64,000 bases of DNA from CAZADA01 sp964526675 (GTDB taxonomy: Bacteria; Pseudomonadota; Alphaproteobacteria; Caulobacterales; Maricaulaceae), in NCBI GenBank assembly GCA_964526675.1, contig CAZGLY010000009.1, positions 16,456-80,455 on the forward strand, given 5' to 3'. The notes under the pieces are model-generated. The model did not search any database. It had not been told where the DNA came from and saw nothing but the letters and a program-made list of their open reading frames with translations. The translations under genes were made by a program, and so were the position numbers. The number at the start of each line of letters is the position of its first letter. The stretch's first letter is position 1. Positions 1 through 9,310 of this stretch are shown one piece after another.

Positions 1-136
1 GCATGGCGTGCCGCGATTTGGAAGCGCTCCAAGACCCGACTTTGGCGACGACCTGGTTGCAAGCGGCTGTGGCGGCGCGTCAGGCCCGATCCACGGGCGC
101 GCAGCCCGGCGAGAGCGCGCGGGAAGTCGTGGCGGC

Positions 137-1753
137 GTGATCCCGCCCGTCTTCGCGCGCGACTGGCGGGCGGGCTTCGCCGGTTTGTTGGTGCTGGCGG
201 CCACCGAGGCCGCGGCCTTGGTGGCCGCGGCCCTTTTGCTGCGCGCTCTTTCCCGAAACGCGGCCGGCGACGGCGACCCGGCGTGGCTGGCGGGCGCGCT
301 GGCCGGCGCTGGACTTGCCGCGGGCCTGCTGGCTTGGATGCGGGGGGTCGCCGCCGAGGCCTTTGGCATGCGGTTGGCGGCGCATTTGCGCCGGCGTCTC
401 GCCGCGCACGCTGTCGATGTGGCCGGCGCCGGCGCGCCACGGCGGTTGGGCGTGATCGCCGCCCGCATGGGCGCGGACGTGAACGCCGTTCGCGATTGGG
501 TCGCCGTGGGCCTCTGCGACGCCGCCGCTGGAGTGGCTTTTGTGGCTGGCGGTTTGGGCGCGCTGGCGCTGATCGGCGGGCCCCGCGTGGCCGCCGTCGG
601 CCTTGCGGTGGCGGGGCTCAGCTTTGTGATTATGGGCGTGGCCGCGCCGGCCCTCTACGCCGCGACCGAGACGCTTCGCCGGGAGCGCGGGCGGGTGTCG
701 GGCCTGGCGGGCGACATTGCGGTGGCCGCCGGCGCGCTCGCCCGCTTCGATCCGAAAGCGCGGGAGGCCAAGCGGTTAGACGCGCGCAGCGCCCGGCTCA
801 GCGAGGCGGCGGTGCGGCGGCGCAGTTGGGCGGGCGGCGCGCTCATCGTCCCCGCCGCGGCCACAGCGCTCGGCGTGGGCTTGGTGAGCGTCACCTTGAC
901 CGCCTCCGGCGACGGACCGCGCGCCGCGGCGGACTGGACCGGGATTGTGTTCGCGTTTGTGCTGCTCGGCGGTGGACTGGCGGCGTTGGCGAAGGGTGTT
1001 GACGCCCACGCCGGCTTCTCGGCCGCGCGTCGACGGTTTCAGCGTCTTGAGGCGGAGGCGGAAGCGGCGCGTCCCACCGGACCAAGCGACCGGGGATGGC
1101 CCAGCGGACCGGTCACGGTTGCGCTTCATCCCTCATCACCCAGCCGCCCCGCCGCCGGACCGGGCGACGTGGTGCGTGTGCATGCAGGAGCGCCGGGCGC
1201 GAGTTGCGCCGTCGTCGAAGCCCTCGCGACGGCGGACACGACGCTCCATCTCAACGACCGCCCCTTGGGCGCGTTGCGCCCCAACGTCCGCGCGCGCCGG
1301 GTGGCGCTCAGCGCGCCGTCCGCCCCCCTGCTGCGGGCGAGCGTGCGCCGCAATCTCACGCTGGCGCGCGGGCGGGACGATCGCGGCCCGTCCCTGGAGG
1401 ACGCCTTGCGCTGGTGCGGGCTCGAGCCCGACGACTACCCGCCCGATCAACGGATCGAACCGGTTCGCGCCGCGCCGGACGCCTTTGCAGACGCCCGCTT
1501 GCGGTTGGCGCGGGCGGTGGCGGGCGGCGCACGCGTCATTTTGGTGGCGGAGCCGGCGCTCTATGGGCTTGACGACACGCCGGCACTGCTGGCGCGCATC
1601 GCGGCGCAGTCCGGCGCGACCGTCATCGCCGCCGCGCCGGCGGGCGTCCCCAACGACGCGGGGCCTTGGACGCAGACCTGGGATCTCACCGACGTGCAAC
1701 CGTTCGCCGCTGTGACGCCAGCGTCGGTTTGCGTTGATGAAGACGCCGCATAG
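137..1753 (+). CDS. ABC exporter-like protein with degenerate ATPase domain
   Basis: The N-terminal half looks like an ABC exporter membrane domain, with several Ala/Leu/Val-rich helices and a 'GARLRRRLAAH'-type coupling region. The C-terminal half aligns by eye to a nucleotide-binding domain: a stretch like the Q-loop region (PSAPLLRASVRRNLTLARG) and a helix followed by VILVAEPALYGLD. The ATPase motifs are broken. Walker A reads GAPGASCA with no GKS/T, the LSGGQ signature is replaced by DAFADARLR, and the Walker B aspartate before Glu is Ala. The open frame extends back to a GTG at position 8, but the GTG at 137 places the first helix about ten residues from the start, as is usual, and has GGGAAG ten bases upstream. 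It could be the non-catalytic half of a heterodimer whose partner lies left of the window, or a decaying gene. Substrate unknown. Confidence 0.7.
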   Translation: MIPPVFARDWRAGFAGLLVLAATEAAALVAAALLLRALSRNAAGDGDPAWLAGALAGAGLAAGLLAWMRGVAAEAFGMRLAAHLRRRLAAHAVDVAGAGAPRRLGVIAARMGADVNAVRDWVAVGLCDAAAGVAFVAGGLGALALIGGPRVAAVGLAVAGLSFVIMGVAAPALYAATETLRRERGRVSGLAGDIAVAAGALARFDPKAREAKRLDARSARLSEAAVRRRSWAGGALIVPAAATALGVGLVSVTLTASGDGPRAAADWTGIVFAFVLLGGGLAALAKGVDAHAGFSAARRRFQRLEAEAEAARPTGPSDRGWPSGPVTVALHPSSPSRPAAGPGDVVRVHAGAPGASCAVVEALATADTTLHLNDRPLGALRPNVRARRVALSAPSAPLLRASVRRNLTLARGRDDRGPSLEDALRWCGLEPDDYPPDQRIEPVRAAPDAFADARLRLARAVAGGARVILVAEPALYGLDDTPALLARIAAQSGATVIAAAPAGVPNDAGPWTQTWDLTDVQPFAAVTPASVCVDEDAA

Positions 1754-1855
1754 CCGCACAAAAGCCACACCCGCTGAAGCGCCCCCGCGGCGTGGTGAAA
1801 GGGGCAGACCCGCGCGCCGCGGTTGGTTATCGTGGGCGGGGTTTTGGGGGAGCTT

Positions 1856-2977
1856 ATGGCGGACACGAGCACGCGGCCGGATCTGAGCACGGCCTTGGAC
1901 TACTTTGCCAAACGTCCGACGCCGGAGTTCGACGACGTCGTGCTGCGGGCGGATTACGCCGTGCGCGCGTATCTGAGTCTTTATCGGTTTCGCCGCACGG
2001 GCGGGGCGGAACCGCCGCGCGGCAAGCCGATCCGCAGTGATCAGCGCCTGCACATGGGCGTCCATTATGTGACCGACCATCCGCCGGTGCGGCTGTTCAA
2101 CCTCTCGTTGATCGCGCTGCTGATCGTGTTTGAAAGCGCCGCGAACGCGTATTTTTTCGGGGTCAGCAGCGATTTCGGGATCCTCGGCGGGTTGTTCCAA
2201 GCCGCGGCGGTGTCGCTGGCGAACGTGGCGGTGAGCTATTTCATCATCGGCTTTTGGGGCTTGCGCCACATCACCGCGCCTTTGCGGTACCATTGGCCGA
2301 AGAAGATGATGGGCTTCCTCGCCATCGCGGTCGGCCTCACCGTCGTGTTCGCGATCAACTTGTCGGCCGCGCACTATCGCAATCTCATCGACCTTCAGTC
2401 CGTCGTGAACATCGACTCCATCGTGATTGAAGGCGTGCGGCCCATCCTGCCGGGTCTCGGCGAATGGTGCGCGTCGGTGCTGCAGCCGCCGCTGGGCACC
2501 GATTTGAACGCCGCTGCGGCCAACGCCGCGTGCCGGCCGCTCAATCTCTTGTCGTTGGACGCGGTGGTGTTGTTCGCTTTGGGCATGGCGATCGCGGCGT
2601 TGGCCGCCTTCGAAGGCCGGCGCTCCGACGCGCCCTTCCCCGGCCTCAGCGACGCCGCGCGCCAGCTGGAGAAGTCCCGTGAAGACCTTCGTGACGCGCT
2701 GATGGACTATTACGACAGCTACGAAGACTTGGTGGACGATCTCAATGCGTTTCTGCAGAAAGATGAAGGCGAAAATGTCCGCATCACCACCAATGAGCGG
2801 GTGAAACTCTACAAAGCGCTCGATGACAAGGTCGGCACCTATCGATATTTGCTCGAAACGCCGCTTGAAGAATTGCTGGCGGAGTTTGCGCTTCAAGACA
2901 TGGGTCCGGACTTCCGGGTTCTGGGGCCCCACGGTCCTAAAGTTGCGCCCGCTGACGACGGAGGGGGGCCGCGATGA
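1856..2977 (+). CDS. Multi-pass membrane protein, partner of VWA-like protein
   Basis: This 373-residue protein is not recognised. About four hydrophobic helices are visible: one soon after residue 70, one around 105-130, one around 150-175 and one near 230-250. A Cys-containing loop lies between the third and fourth. The last 120 residues are polar and acidic, with a heptad-like stretch (YDSYEDLVDDLNAFL), and probably form a cytoplasmic helical domain. The start is set by GGGGGAG six bases before the ATG. Its stop overlaps the ATG of the next gene by four bases (ATGA), so the two are translationally coupled and probably form one complex. Confidence 0.75.
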   Translation: MADTSTRPDLSTALDYFAKRPTPEFDDVVLRADYAVRAYLSLYRFRRTGGAEPPRGKPIRSDQRLHMGVHYVTDHPPVRLFNLSLIALLIVFESAANAYFFGVSSDFGILGGLFQAAAVSLANVAVSYFIIGFWGLRHITAPLRYHWPKKMMGFLAIAVGLTVVFAINLSAAHYRNLIDLQSVVNIDSIVIEGVRPILPGLGEWCASVLQPPLGTDLNAAAANAACRPLNLLSLDAVVLFALGMAIAALAAFEGRRSDAPFPGLSDAARQLEKSREDLRDALMDYYDSYEDLVDDLNAFLQKDEGENVRITTNERVKLYKALDDKVGTYRYLLETPLEELLAEFALQDMGPDFRVLGPHGPKVAPADDGGGPR

Positions 2978-3789
2978 GCCGTCGCCGCGAACAACGCCTG
3001 CGCCGGCTGGCGATCATCAACATCCTGGTGGTGGCGGGCGTGATCGGCGCCATCGCCTACACGCTCCACGCGCTGCGTCCCAAGGCCTATGATGAACGGA
3101 CGCTGTGCCCGATCCTCGACGTGGACGAGACGCCCCCGCCGCACACCGTCATCATCGTCGACAAAACCGACAGCTACTCCGCGCAGCAAACGCAGTTGAT
3201 CTCCGACGCGATCCTGCGCGCGAAAGACCGGCTCGATTTGGGCGAGCGGATCACCATTGCGGCCCTTGACGACGCCGGCCGTTACGACCCCCGCGGCGAA
3301 ATCTCTCTGTGCAATCCCGGCCGTCCCGACCAGGTGAACCCTCTCTACACCAACCCCCGCTTGGTCCAGGAAAAGTACGAGAGCTCGTTTGACGTTCCCC
3401 TCGAACGGGCGCTGGCCGACTTGGTCCAACCCCGCCAGGCGCCCTCCAGTCCCATTTTGGAGGCGCTGGCCCGGCAAGCCCAAACCGAGGCGTTCGCCCG
3501 CGGCGTGCCGCGCCGACGCGTCCTGCTGGTCTCCGACATGCTTCAGAATTCCGATGTGTTTTCGGTTTACGGCGGCGGCGCCGGCGTGTTGCCGGAGGAC
3601 ATGCCGACGCCGGACGACGCCGCCCGCGCGTTGGAGGAGCGGTTTGGCGACACGCTGCGTGGCGTGCGCCTGGAAGTGCGCTTGATCCCCCGCGGCCGCT
3701 GGGAAGACCTCCAACGCGGCCGGCTGCGCGCCTATTGGGAGGAGCTGGCGGACGCGTTGGGCATGACGATCCGTTGGCGGGACCTCTAA
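2974..3789 (+). CDS. Membrane-anchored VWA-like domain protein
   Basis: A 271-residue protein with a basic N-terminus and one transmembrane helix (about residues 11-33), followed by a domain outside the membrane. That domain resembles a von Willebrand A fold. A hydrophobic strand runs into VDKTDSYS, which fits the metal-binding DxTxS/DxSxS pattern, and a later strand ends in LLVSDMLQNSD, in the place of the distal metal-site Asp. Two cysteines (TLCP and SLCN) could form a disulfide if the domain is periplasmic. The exact family is not recognised. Coupling to the upstream membrane protein through a four-base overlap suggests a two-protein assembly. The gene to its right is convergent. Confidence 0.7.
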   Translation: MSRRREQRLRRLAIINILVVAGVIGAIAYTLHALRPKAYDERTLCPILDVDETPPPHTVIIVDKTDSYSAQQTQLISDAILRAKDRLDLGERITIAALDDAGRYDPRGEISLCNPGRPDQVNPLYTNPRLVQEKYESSFDVPLERALADLVQPRQAPSSPILEALARQAQTEAFARGVPRRRVLLVSDMLQNSDVFSVYGGGAGVLPEDMPTPDDAARALEERFGDTLRGVRLEVRLIPRGRWEDLQRGRLRAYWEELADALGMTIRWRDL

Positions 3790-3811
3790 CGAGACGCCCG
3801 ATCGCCTGTCC

Positions 3812-4588
3812 TCATCGGATTGTGGACTGCAGGAAACTCACGGTTTGGCCGTAAAGCCGAACCGCGGTCAGCACGCCGCTGGCGTACGCCCCGGTGTCCA
3901 CGCCGATGCGCCGGAAGCTGTGAAACGGCTCCGGCTCCGGCGTGTGGCCATGCACAATCACCTTTTCGAGACGCGAATCGTCATCGAGGAATTCATCGCG
4001 GATCCACAGCAGGTCGTCCTGGGATTGCTCCGCCAGCAGCACGCCCGGCCGCACGCCCGCGTGGACGAACGCGTAATCGCCGTTCGTCGTGATGTAGGAC
4101 AAGTCGCGCAAAAAGGTCACATGCGCGTCCGGGACGGCGTCGGCGAACTCCTTACGCGCGCGCTCCCACGCCTGCCCGCCGGCCTCCGCGGCGGGCGCGG
4201 TGACGCCGTAGGACTTCATCGTCGCATCACCGCCGAAAGCGCACCACCGAGCGCCCGCGCTGGCGTCGTCGAGAAACTCCAACATGGTGTCTTCGTGGTT
4301 GCCGCGCAGGAACCGGATGTCGTCGAACTGGCTTTGAAGCGCAATCAGCTCGTCCAACACGCCGGCGGAATCCGGACCGCGGTCCACATAGTCGCCGAGG
4401 AACACCACAACACTTCGAACGTCGCCGTTTCCCTCCGCGCGGGTGGCGGCCACGTCCTGAACAACGCCGTCCAAAAGAGCGACAAGGAGCTCACGGCACC
4501 CATGAACGTCGCCGACAGCGAACACCAATTGACCAGGACCAGCAGCAGGAGCGCGCGGCCGGAATGAGCGTGCGATCGCACCGATCAT
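3812..4588 (-). CDS. PPP-family serine/threonine protein phosphatase
   Basis: About 258 residues, with the full set of phosphoprotein phosphatase metal-site motifs in order: GDVHG, GDYVDRGPDS, GNHE and HGHTP. These coordinate the two catalytic metal ions. The family includes bacterial PphA-like protein phosphatases and some diadenosine tetraphosphate hydrolases, so the natural substrate is open. An ATG at 4633 is in frame, but the ATG at 4588 is preceded by GGGGACGG at good spacing and is preferred. It is convergent with the VWA-like gene, only 22 bases from it. Confidence 0.85.
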   Translation of the reverse strand: MIGAIARSFRPRAPAAGPGQLVFAVGDVHGCRELLVALLDGVVQDVAATRAEGNGDVRSVVVFLGDYVDRGPDSAGVLDELIALQSQFDDIRFLRGNHEDTMLEFLDDASAGARWCAFGGDATMKSYGVTAPAAEAGGQAWERARKEFADAVPDAHVTFLRDLSYITTNGDYAFVHAGVRPGVLLAEQSQDDLLWIRDEFLDDDSRLEKVIVHGHTPEPEPFHSFRRIGVDTGAYASGVLTAVRLYGQTVSFLQSTIR

Positions 4589-4681
4589 CACCGTCCCCAA
4601 ATTTCGAATAAGCACATGCGAAACGCTTAGCACATATTCGCAACGCCGGAACGGAAGACAAGAGAGGCGCCGCGCGGCGCG

Positions 4682-5029
4682 TCACCCGCCTTTGGGCCAC
4701 GCGCCGACAAACGCTGCGATCACCGCCCACCAAAACGCGCCGCACACCACCACCGCAAACAAAACACCCACGCCCGGCGGCCAGCGCTCCTCCTCCGCCG
4801 GCTCCTCGAGCGCGCTGACGGCGGAAGCCAGGAGCGCGTGAATCGGGGAGGTCTCCCCGTCATTGTCGCCCTCACCGCCGACGTCCGCAAAGGCGGCTTC
4901 GCGGGGCGCGGCTCCCTCAGGCGCCGCGGCGGGCGCCTCGTCAGCGACGGCGTTCGCGTCCTCGAGCGCGTCAGGCTCCGGGATCTTGGCACGACCAGAT
5001 GATGACGCTCGCACACCAGCCTCCCGCAT
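4682..5029 (-). CDS. Small single-helix membrane protein, hypothetical
   Basis: This would encode 115 residues: a long Ala/Glu/Asp-rich, probably disordered N-terminal part and one strongly hydrophobic helix near the C-terminus (VGVLFAVVVCGAFWWAVIAA), giving a tail-anchored layout. The ribosome site is weak. No family is recognised. The frame is supported mainly by the clean transmembrane helix and by the gap it fills between two other genes. Confidence 0.45.
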   Translation of the reverse strand: MREAGVRASSSGRAKIPEPDALEDANAVADEAPAAAPEGAAPREAAFADVGGEGDNDGETSPIHALLASAVSALEEPAEEERWPPGVGVLFAVVVCGAFWWAVIAAFVGAWPKGG

Positions 5030-5206
5030 GAAGGACCATCGCGCGCGCGACGCGGCCCGCCCCTGCGACGAAGGGTCATCTCACCAGGGAAACTTTGACG
5101 AAGTGATCACGCAGTCGATGCAGTTTTAGCGGCGCGCGCCGTGCTGTAGTGTGCCCCACGCGTGGTGTCGCGCTGCGAGCGCGTCTGACGCGATCTGGGG
5201 GACGTT

Positions 5207-5884
5207 GTGGTTGATTTGCTGCCGCCAACGGAGGAGCGGCCCGCTGGGCTGACGCGCCGGGTGCTTGCGCGCCTGGCGGCGGCTTGTTTTTTCCTCACCG
5301 GCGTGGCGGCGCTGCTGATCGCGCACGCGGATGGGCGCGCGCTCGTTGCCGATCGCGCCATTACGGCGGCGGAGGCCGCCACCGACGAAGAGACCAAAGC
5401 GGCGTTTTTGGCGACCGCCCGTGCGCGCTTGCGCGGCGGGCTGAACACCTCAGGGCTCAGTGTGGCGACGGCGCGCGTCACCCTGTTGGGCGCCGAGCCG
5501 GACTACGATCGCGCGGAGCGGCGTCTTGTCTCCGCGCTTCAGGGCTCGCCGGCGCGCGCGTCGGTCTGGGCGCTTTTGGCGGAAGCCCGCGCCGCGCGGG
5601 CCGGTTTCGCCGATGACTCCGCGCTGGAGGCGCTGCAGACCTCCTTCTTGGTGGCCACCTTCGGCGGGCCGGAACTGCGGCGGCGGCGTCTGGCGTTCGT
5701 CCTCGGGTATTGGGACGATTTGGATCGCAGTCTGCAGCGCGCCGGCATGCGCCAGGTCGCCGCGCTTGGCGCGTCGCGGGAAGATGAACAGTGGGCCCGC
5801 GGCCTGCTCGCCGACACGCCGCCGGGTCCCGCGCGCGAGGCGTTCGCACGCGCCCTCGATCGGGCCGACATTCCTTACGAGTGA
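5207..5884 (+). CDS. TPR-like membrane-anchored protein
   Basis: A 225-residue protein starting at GTG, with CTGGGGGA five bases upstream. A helix at about residues 22-40 probably anchors it in the inner membrane. The rest is Ala/Arg/Leu-rich helical repeat sequence resembling tetratricopeptide units (for example YDRAERRLVSALQGSPARASVWALLAEAR). Such genes often sit in exopolysaccharide or O-antigen loci, and it faces an O-antigen-ligase-like gene 25 bases away. The function is inferred from context only. Confidence 0.7.
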   Translation: MVDLLPPTEERPAGLTRRVLARLAAACFFLTGVAALLIAHADGRALVADRAITAAEAATDEETKAAFLATARARLRGGLNTSGLSVATARVTLLGAEPDYDRAERRLVSALQGSPARASVWALLAEARAARAGFADDSALEALQTSFLVATFGGPELRRRRLAFVLGYWDDLDRSLQRAGMRQVAALGASREDEQWARGLLADTPPGPAREAFARALDRADIPYE

Positions 5885-5909
5885 TCGCGAGCGCGAAACG
5901 CCGCAGGCG

Positions 5910-7235
5910 TCACATGCGCCGAGCGGTTGCGGTTTTGGTCACCGCCAGCCCCGCAGCCACGCCCAAAAGCACAGTCCACAGCAGCGCCACCGGCATGCCC
6001 TGAAGCCCATCGCTGGCGACCCCATCAAGCAGCGTCCACGCGCTGACCACAACCACCGCGCGCAACCAGCTCCGCATGCGTTTGCGCCATTCCGCCGCGC
6101 GCGCCGCCAAGGTCATCAGCACGCCCACGCAGCCGCCCATCGCAAGGGTGGCCAGCACGCCCGCCTCCACCAGCCATTGCACATAAAGGCTGTGCGCGGT
6201 GAGATCGCCGTCGAGGGCCGTCCAGTTCTGCGCCGTCTCGATCAGGCTGTTTTCGACCCCAAACGCGCCAAAGCCATAGCCGAAGACAGGCGCCGCCCCG
6301 ATCGCGCGCCCATGGGCCGCCAGACCCGCCAGCCGCTCAGGGTCGCTGAAGGCGGCGCTCAACAGCGCCACATGGCCGAACATCGTCGCCGCGAACGCGA
6401 CGCCCGTGACGGCCATGGCGGTCACCGCCCAACCGTAACGGCCCCGCGCCGCACGGCACTCCCACGCCGTGAGCCCCAGCATGACCGCGGCCAACCCCAC
6501 ACGCCCCACCACATCGTCCTGCGCCACCGCCGCCGCGCCCGCCACCAGCGTCGCGACCACGCCGAGCCCCGCGGCGCGCGCGAAAGCCGTGACGCCGAGT
6601 TGTCGGTCAAACGCTTCGCGCACGGCCTGCAGCACCCGCGCATAGCCCAACACCGCAGTCACGGAGAACAGAAGCGCCGCGGCGTCCCCCGAAGACGCGA
6701 CGCCTTCGCTTCCGAGCGCGCCTTGAACGAGGACCAACGCCGCAAAGGCGGTCCCGCCCCACAGCGTCAGCGTGAAAAACAGACGCGCGCGACGGTCATT
6801 GCGGCCGATCACCGTTCCGCAGAGAAACGCAGCCGCCAGGCCGAGCAGCTTCAACACCTCGCGCACCGTGGCGCCGCGGTCGAGCGTCACGGCGCCCGGC
6901 GCGTCGACCAACGCCCACAAGGGATGCGCCAAGCCGGGCCCTCCCGGCGTCAGCTGAAACAGCCCGACCAGAACAACGAACCCGAACAACCCCGCCGCGA
7001 CGCCGACCTCGGTCATGGCCTGCACGGTCGCCTGGCCCTTCACCATCAGCAGCGCAACGCCCGCCAAAAAAAGCCATGCCGACGCCAGACCGGCCCCCGC
7101 CGGATCTGGGCCGCCCAAGGTCGCGTAGCCCAACACCAGAAGCGCCGCGGCCGCGGCGGACAATGGCCAATTTTGCGGCCAAGCGTAGCGCATCCGGTCA
7201 CGAAACCGGGCGAGCGCGGCCAGAGCGCTGTCCAT
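5910..7235 (-). CDS. O-antigen ligase / Wzy-type polysaccharide membrane protein
   Basis: A 441-residue polytopic membrane protein with ten or more hydrophobic helices. Near the C-terminal half is a large periplasmic loop with the family features: a GHVALL segment, an Arg-containing stretch (RAIGAAPVFGYGFGAFG) and AHSLYVQWLVEAGV, matching the conserved His of the O-antigen ligase/polymerase superfamily. It would join or polymerise polysaccharide repeat units on the outer face of the inner membrane. Ligase and polymerase cannot be separated by sequence reading alone. It converges on the TPR-like gene. Confidence 0.75.
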   Translation of the reverse strand: MDSALAALARFRDRMRYAWPQNWPLSAAAAALLVLGYATLGGPDPAGAGLASAWLFLAGVALLMVKGQATVQAMTEVGVAAGLFGFVVLVGLFQLTPGGPGLAHPLWALVDAPGAVTLDRGATVREVLKLLGLAAAFLCGTVIGRNDRRARLFFTLTLWGGTAFAALVLVQGALGSEGVASSGDAAALLFSVTAVLGYARVLQAVREAFDRQLGVTAFARAAGLGVVATLVAGAAAVAQDDVVGRVGLAAVMLGLTAWECRAARGRYGWAVTAMAVTGVAFAATMFGHVALLSAAFSDPERLAGLAAHGRAIGAAPVFGYGFGAFGVENSLIETAQNWTALDGDLTAHSLYVQWLVEAGVLATLAMGGCVGVLMTLAARAAEWRKRMRSWLRAVVVVSAWTLLDGVASDGLQGMPVALLWTVLLGVAAGLAVTKTATARRM

Positions 7236-7321
7236 GGGCCCCTCACTGCGCGCGGGCGCACGCCATTGATGGACGGCGGGCCCGCTGTGGCGAACCTCGA
7301 CGCGACCTTAACGCCACAGCT

Positions 7322-9268
7322 CTAGCGGAGCGACCCCGCCGGCGCCAGCGTGGGCGCCTCCTCGAACGCCGCCTTCGCCGCCTCCGGCTCATCCGCCGCC
7401 GCTTGGCGCGCCCACATGCGCGCGTAAAGACCGCCGCGCGCGAGAAGAGAAGCGTGGTCGCCCTCCTCCACCACCCGCCCTTGATCGAGCACGATGATGC
7501 GGTCCGCGTTTGCAATCGTCGAGAGGCGGTGGGCCACGGCGATGGTCGTGCGTCCGCGCGCGGCCTCCGCCAACGCCGCTTGAACATCCTGCTCGGTCTT
7601 GCTGTCGAGCGACGACGTCGCTTCGTCGAGCACGAGAATGCACGGATCCTTGAGGATCGCCCGGGCCACGCCCACCCTCTGGCGTTCGCCGCCGGAGAGC
7701 TTCAACCCTCGCTCGCCCACGCGGGTGGCGAGCCCCTCAGGCAAGGAATCAATCAGTTCGCCCAGTTGGGCGCGCCGGGCGGCGTTCATGATCGCCGCGT
7801 CGTCCGCGTCCGGGCGGCCATAGGCGATGTTGTAACGCAGCGTGTCGTTGAAGAGCACGACGTCCTGCGGCACCAGGCCCAACGCCTCGCGCAAGCTCTG
7901 CTGCGTGACGTCCCGAACATCGACGCCGTCGATCACCACCCGGCCGTCAGCCGGGTCATAGAAGCGAAACAACAGCTTCAAGAGCGTCGACTTGCCCGCC
8001 CCGCTTGGGCCGACAACGCCGGTGAACCCGCCCGCCGGCGCCTCAAAACTCACATCGTCGAGCCCCGCGGCGCGGCCTTCATGGGCGAAGCGCACGCTCT
8101 CAAAACGCACCGAGCCGCTCTTGCGGACGAACGGGCGCGCGTCTGGGGCGTCCTCAACATCCCGCGGCACCTCGAGCAGGCCGAACAGCGTCTCCATGTC
8201 CACGACGCCCTGGCGGATCTCCCGCCACGCCCACCCCAGGATGTTCATCGGCCGATACAAGCTCAGCAGCATCAGCATGACCGTGGTCACGTCGCCGACG
8301 CCGTCGAGCGCGCCCATCGCCACACCCGCGCCGGCCGTCAGGATCGCCGCGCCGAGGCCCGCGTGCATGATGAATTCTTGACCGACATTGAGACCCGCCA
8401 AGGAGCGGGACAGCCGCACGACCAGCGTGTTGTAGTCGCGCGTCGCCTGGTCGTAGCGCAGCGCTTCGCGGTCTTCCGCGCCAAACGCCTTCACGGTCTC
8501 GAAGTTGGTCAGCGCGTCCACCGCCCGCGCCCGCAGCTCCGTATCGGCTCGGTTGAGCACCCGCCGCTGCCGGGCGCGCCACTCCGTCACCCGGATGGTG
8601 AACGCCGCGAACACGGCCACCGTCGCGACGGCGATAAACGCGAACCGCCAACCAAACGCCGCCGTCAGCGCGATCGCCGCCAACGCCAGCTCAACCAGGG
8701 TCGGCCCGATGTTGAAGCCGAGGAAGCGCAGCAGATACTCCATCGACCCCGCGCCCCGCTCGATGATGCGTTGGAGCGCGCCGGCCCGGCGTTTCACATG
8801 GAATTGCAACGGCAGATTGTTGGCGTAAGCGAACGCGTCGACGGCGATGACCCGCATGGCGTCTTGGGTCACGGGCGTGAAAAACGCGTCGCGGAGATAA
8901 GGCAACGCCGCTGAGGCGAAGCGTGCGGCCACGAAGACCAACGCCAGCGTCGCAAACGCGCTCAGCGCGGCGAGCCCCTCGGCCTCCAGGCGATTGATCG
9001 CCTCGCCCAGAAAAAACGGACCCGCCACCGAGAGCGCCTTCGAGATAACGGTGATCACAATCGCCATCGCGATCCACGGCCGCCAATGCCGCAAGTCCGG
9101 ACGGGCGAGGATTGCGAACAAGCGGCTGACCGCGCGCCCCAAAGTGGCGCGACCCGCGGCGACGTCCTCAAAACGCGTGTCCGCCTCGGGAGAAGGCTGC
9201 GCGGCGCCGGCCGGCGGCGCGGATCGGGGGGCGGCGGGGGCGAGCGGCGAAGCGGAAGCGTCAGTCAT
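7322..9268 (-). CDS. Atm1-type ABC exporter (ABCB7/HMT1 family)
   Basis: A 648-residue half-transporter: an N-terminal membrane domain with six helices and a complete ATPase domain with Walker A GPSGAGKST, signature LSGGERQR, Walker B ILVLDEATSSLD and a switch His in AVAHRLSTI. Family-specific stretches include FETVKAFGAEDREALRYD and LYRPMNILGWAWREIRQGVVDMETLF, which match the Atm1/ABCB7 class (NYETVK..., ...YRE..Q...DME). Known members export glutathione-linked sulfur species or metal-thiol conjugates. A proline/alanine-rich N-terminal tail precedes the first helix. Likely a homodimer in the inner membrane. Confidence 0.92.
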   Translation of the reverse strand: MTDASASPLAPAAPRSAPPAGAAQPSPEADTRFEDVAAGRATLGRAVSRLFAILARPDLRHWRPWIAMAIVITVISKALSVAGPFFLGEAINRLEAEGLAALSAFATLALVFVAARFASAALPYLRDAFFTPVTQDAMRVIAVDAFAYANNLPLQFHVKRRAGALQRIIERGAGSMEYLLRFLGFNIGPTLVELALAAIALTAAFGWRFAFIAVATVAVFAAFTIRVTEWRARQRRVLNRADTELRARAVDALTNFETVKAFGAEDREALRYDQATRDYNTLVVRLSRSLAGLNVGQEFIMHAGLGAAILTAGAGVAMGALDGVGDVTTVMLMLLSLYRPMNILGWAWREIRQGVVDMETLFGLLEVPRDVEDAPDARPFVRKSGSVRFESVRFAHEGRAAGLDDVSFEAPAGGFTGVVGPSGAGKSTLLKLLFRFYDPADGRVVIDGVDVRDVTQQSLREALGLVPQDVVLFNDTLRYNIAYGRPDADDAAIMNAARRAQLGELIDSLPEGLATRVGERGLKLSGGERQRVGVARAILKDPCILVLDEATSSLDSKTEQDVQAALAEAARGRTTIAVAHRLSTIANADRIIVLDQGRVVEEGDHASLLARGGLYARMWARQAAADEPEAAKAAFEEAPTLAPAGSLR

Positions 9269-9310
9269 GTCCGGGAGATAGAGCGGCCGGACGCGCAGCG
9301 CCAGTCACGC

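Noticed and set aside
1136..2932. Very long open frame on the minus strand opposite the ABC-like and membrane-protein genes
   Set aside because: High GC content leaves stop-free shadow frames. Its translation is Arg/Gln/His/Gly-rich with no domain, and the plus strand carries convincing membrane genes with good start signals.
7076..8914. Long plus-strand frame opposite the Atm1-type transporter
   Set aside because: Composition is typical of an antisense shadow (Arg, His, Ala), while the minus-strand frame has complete ABC motifs.
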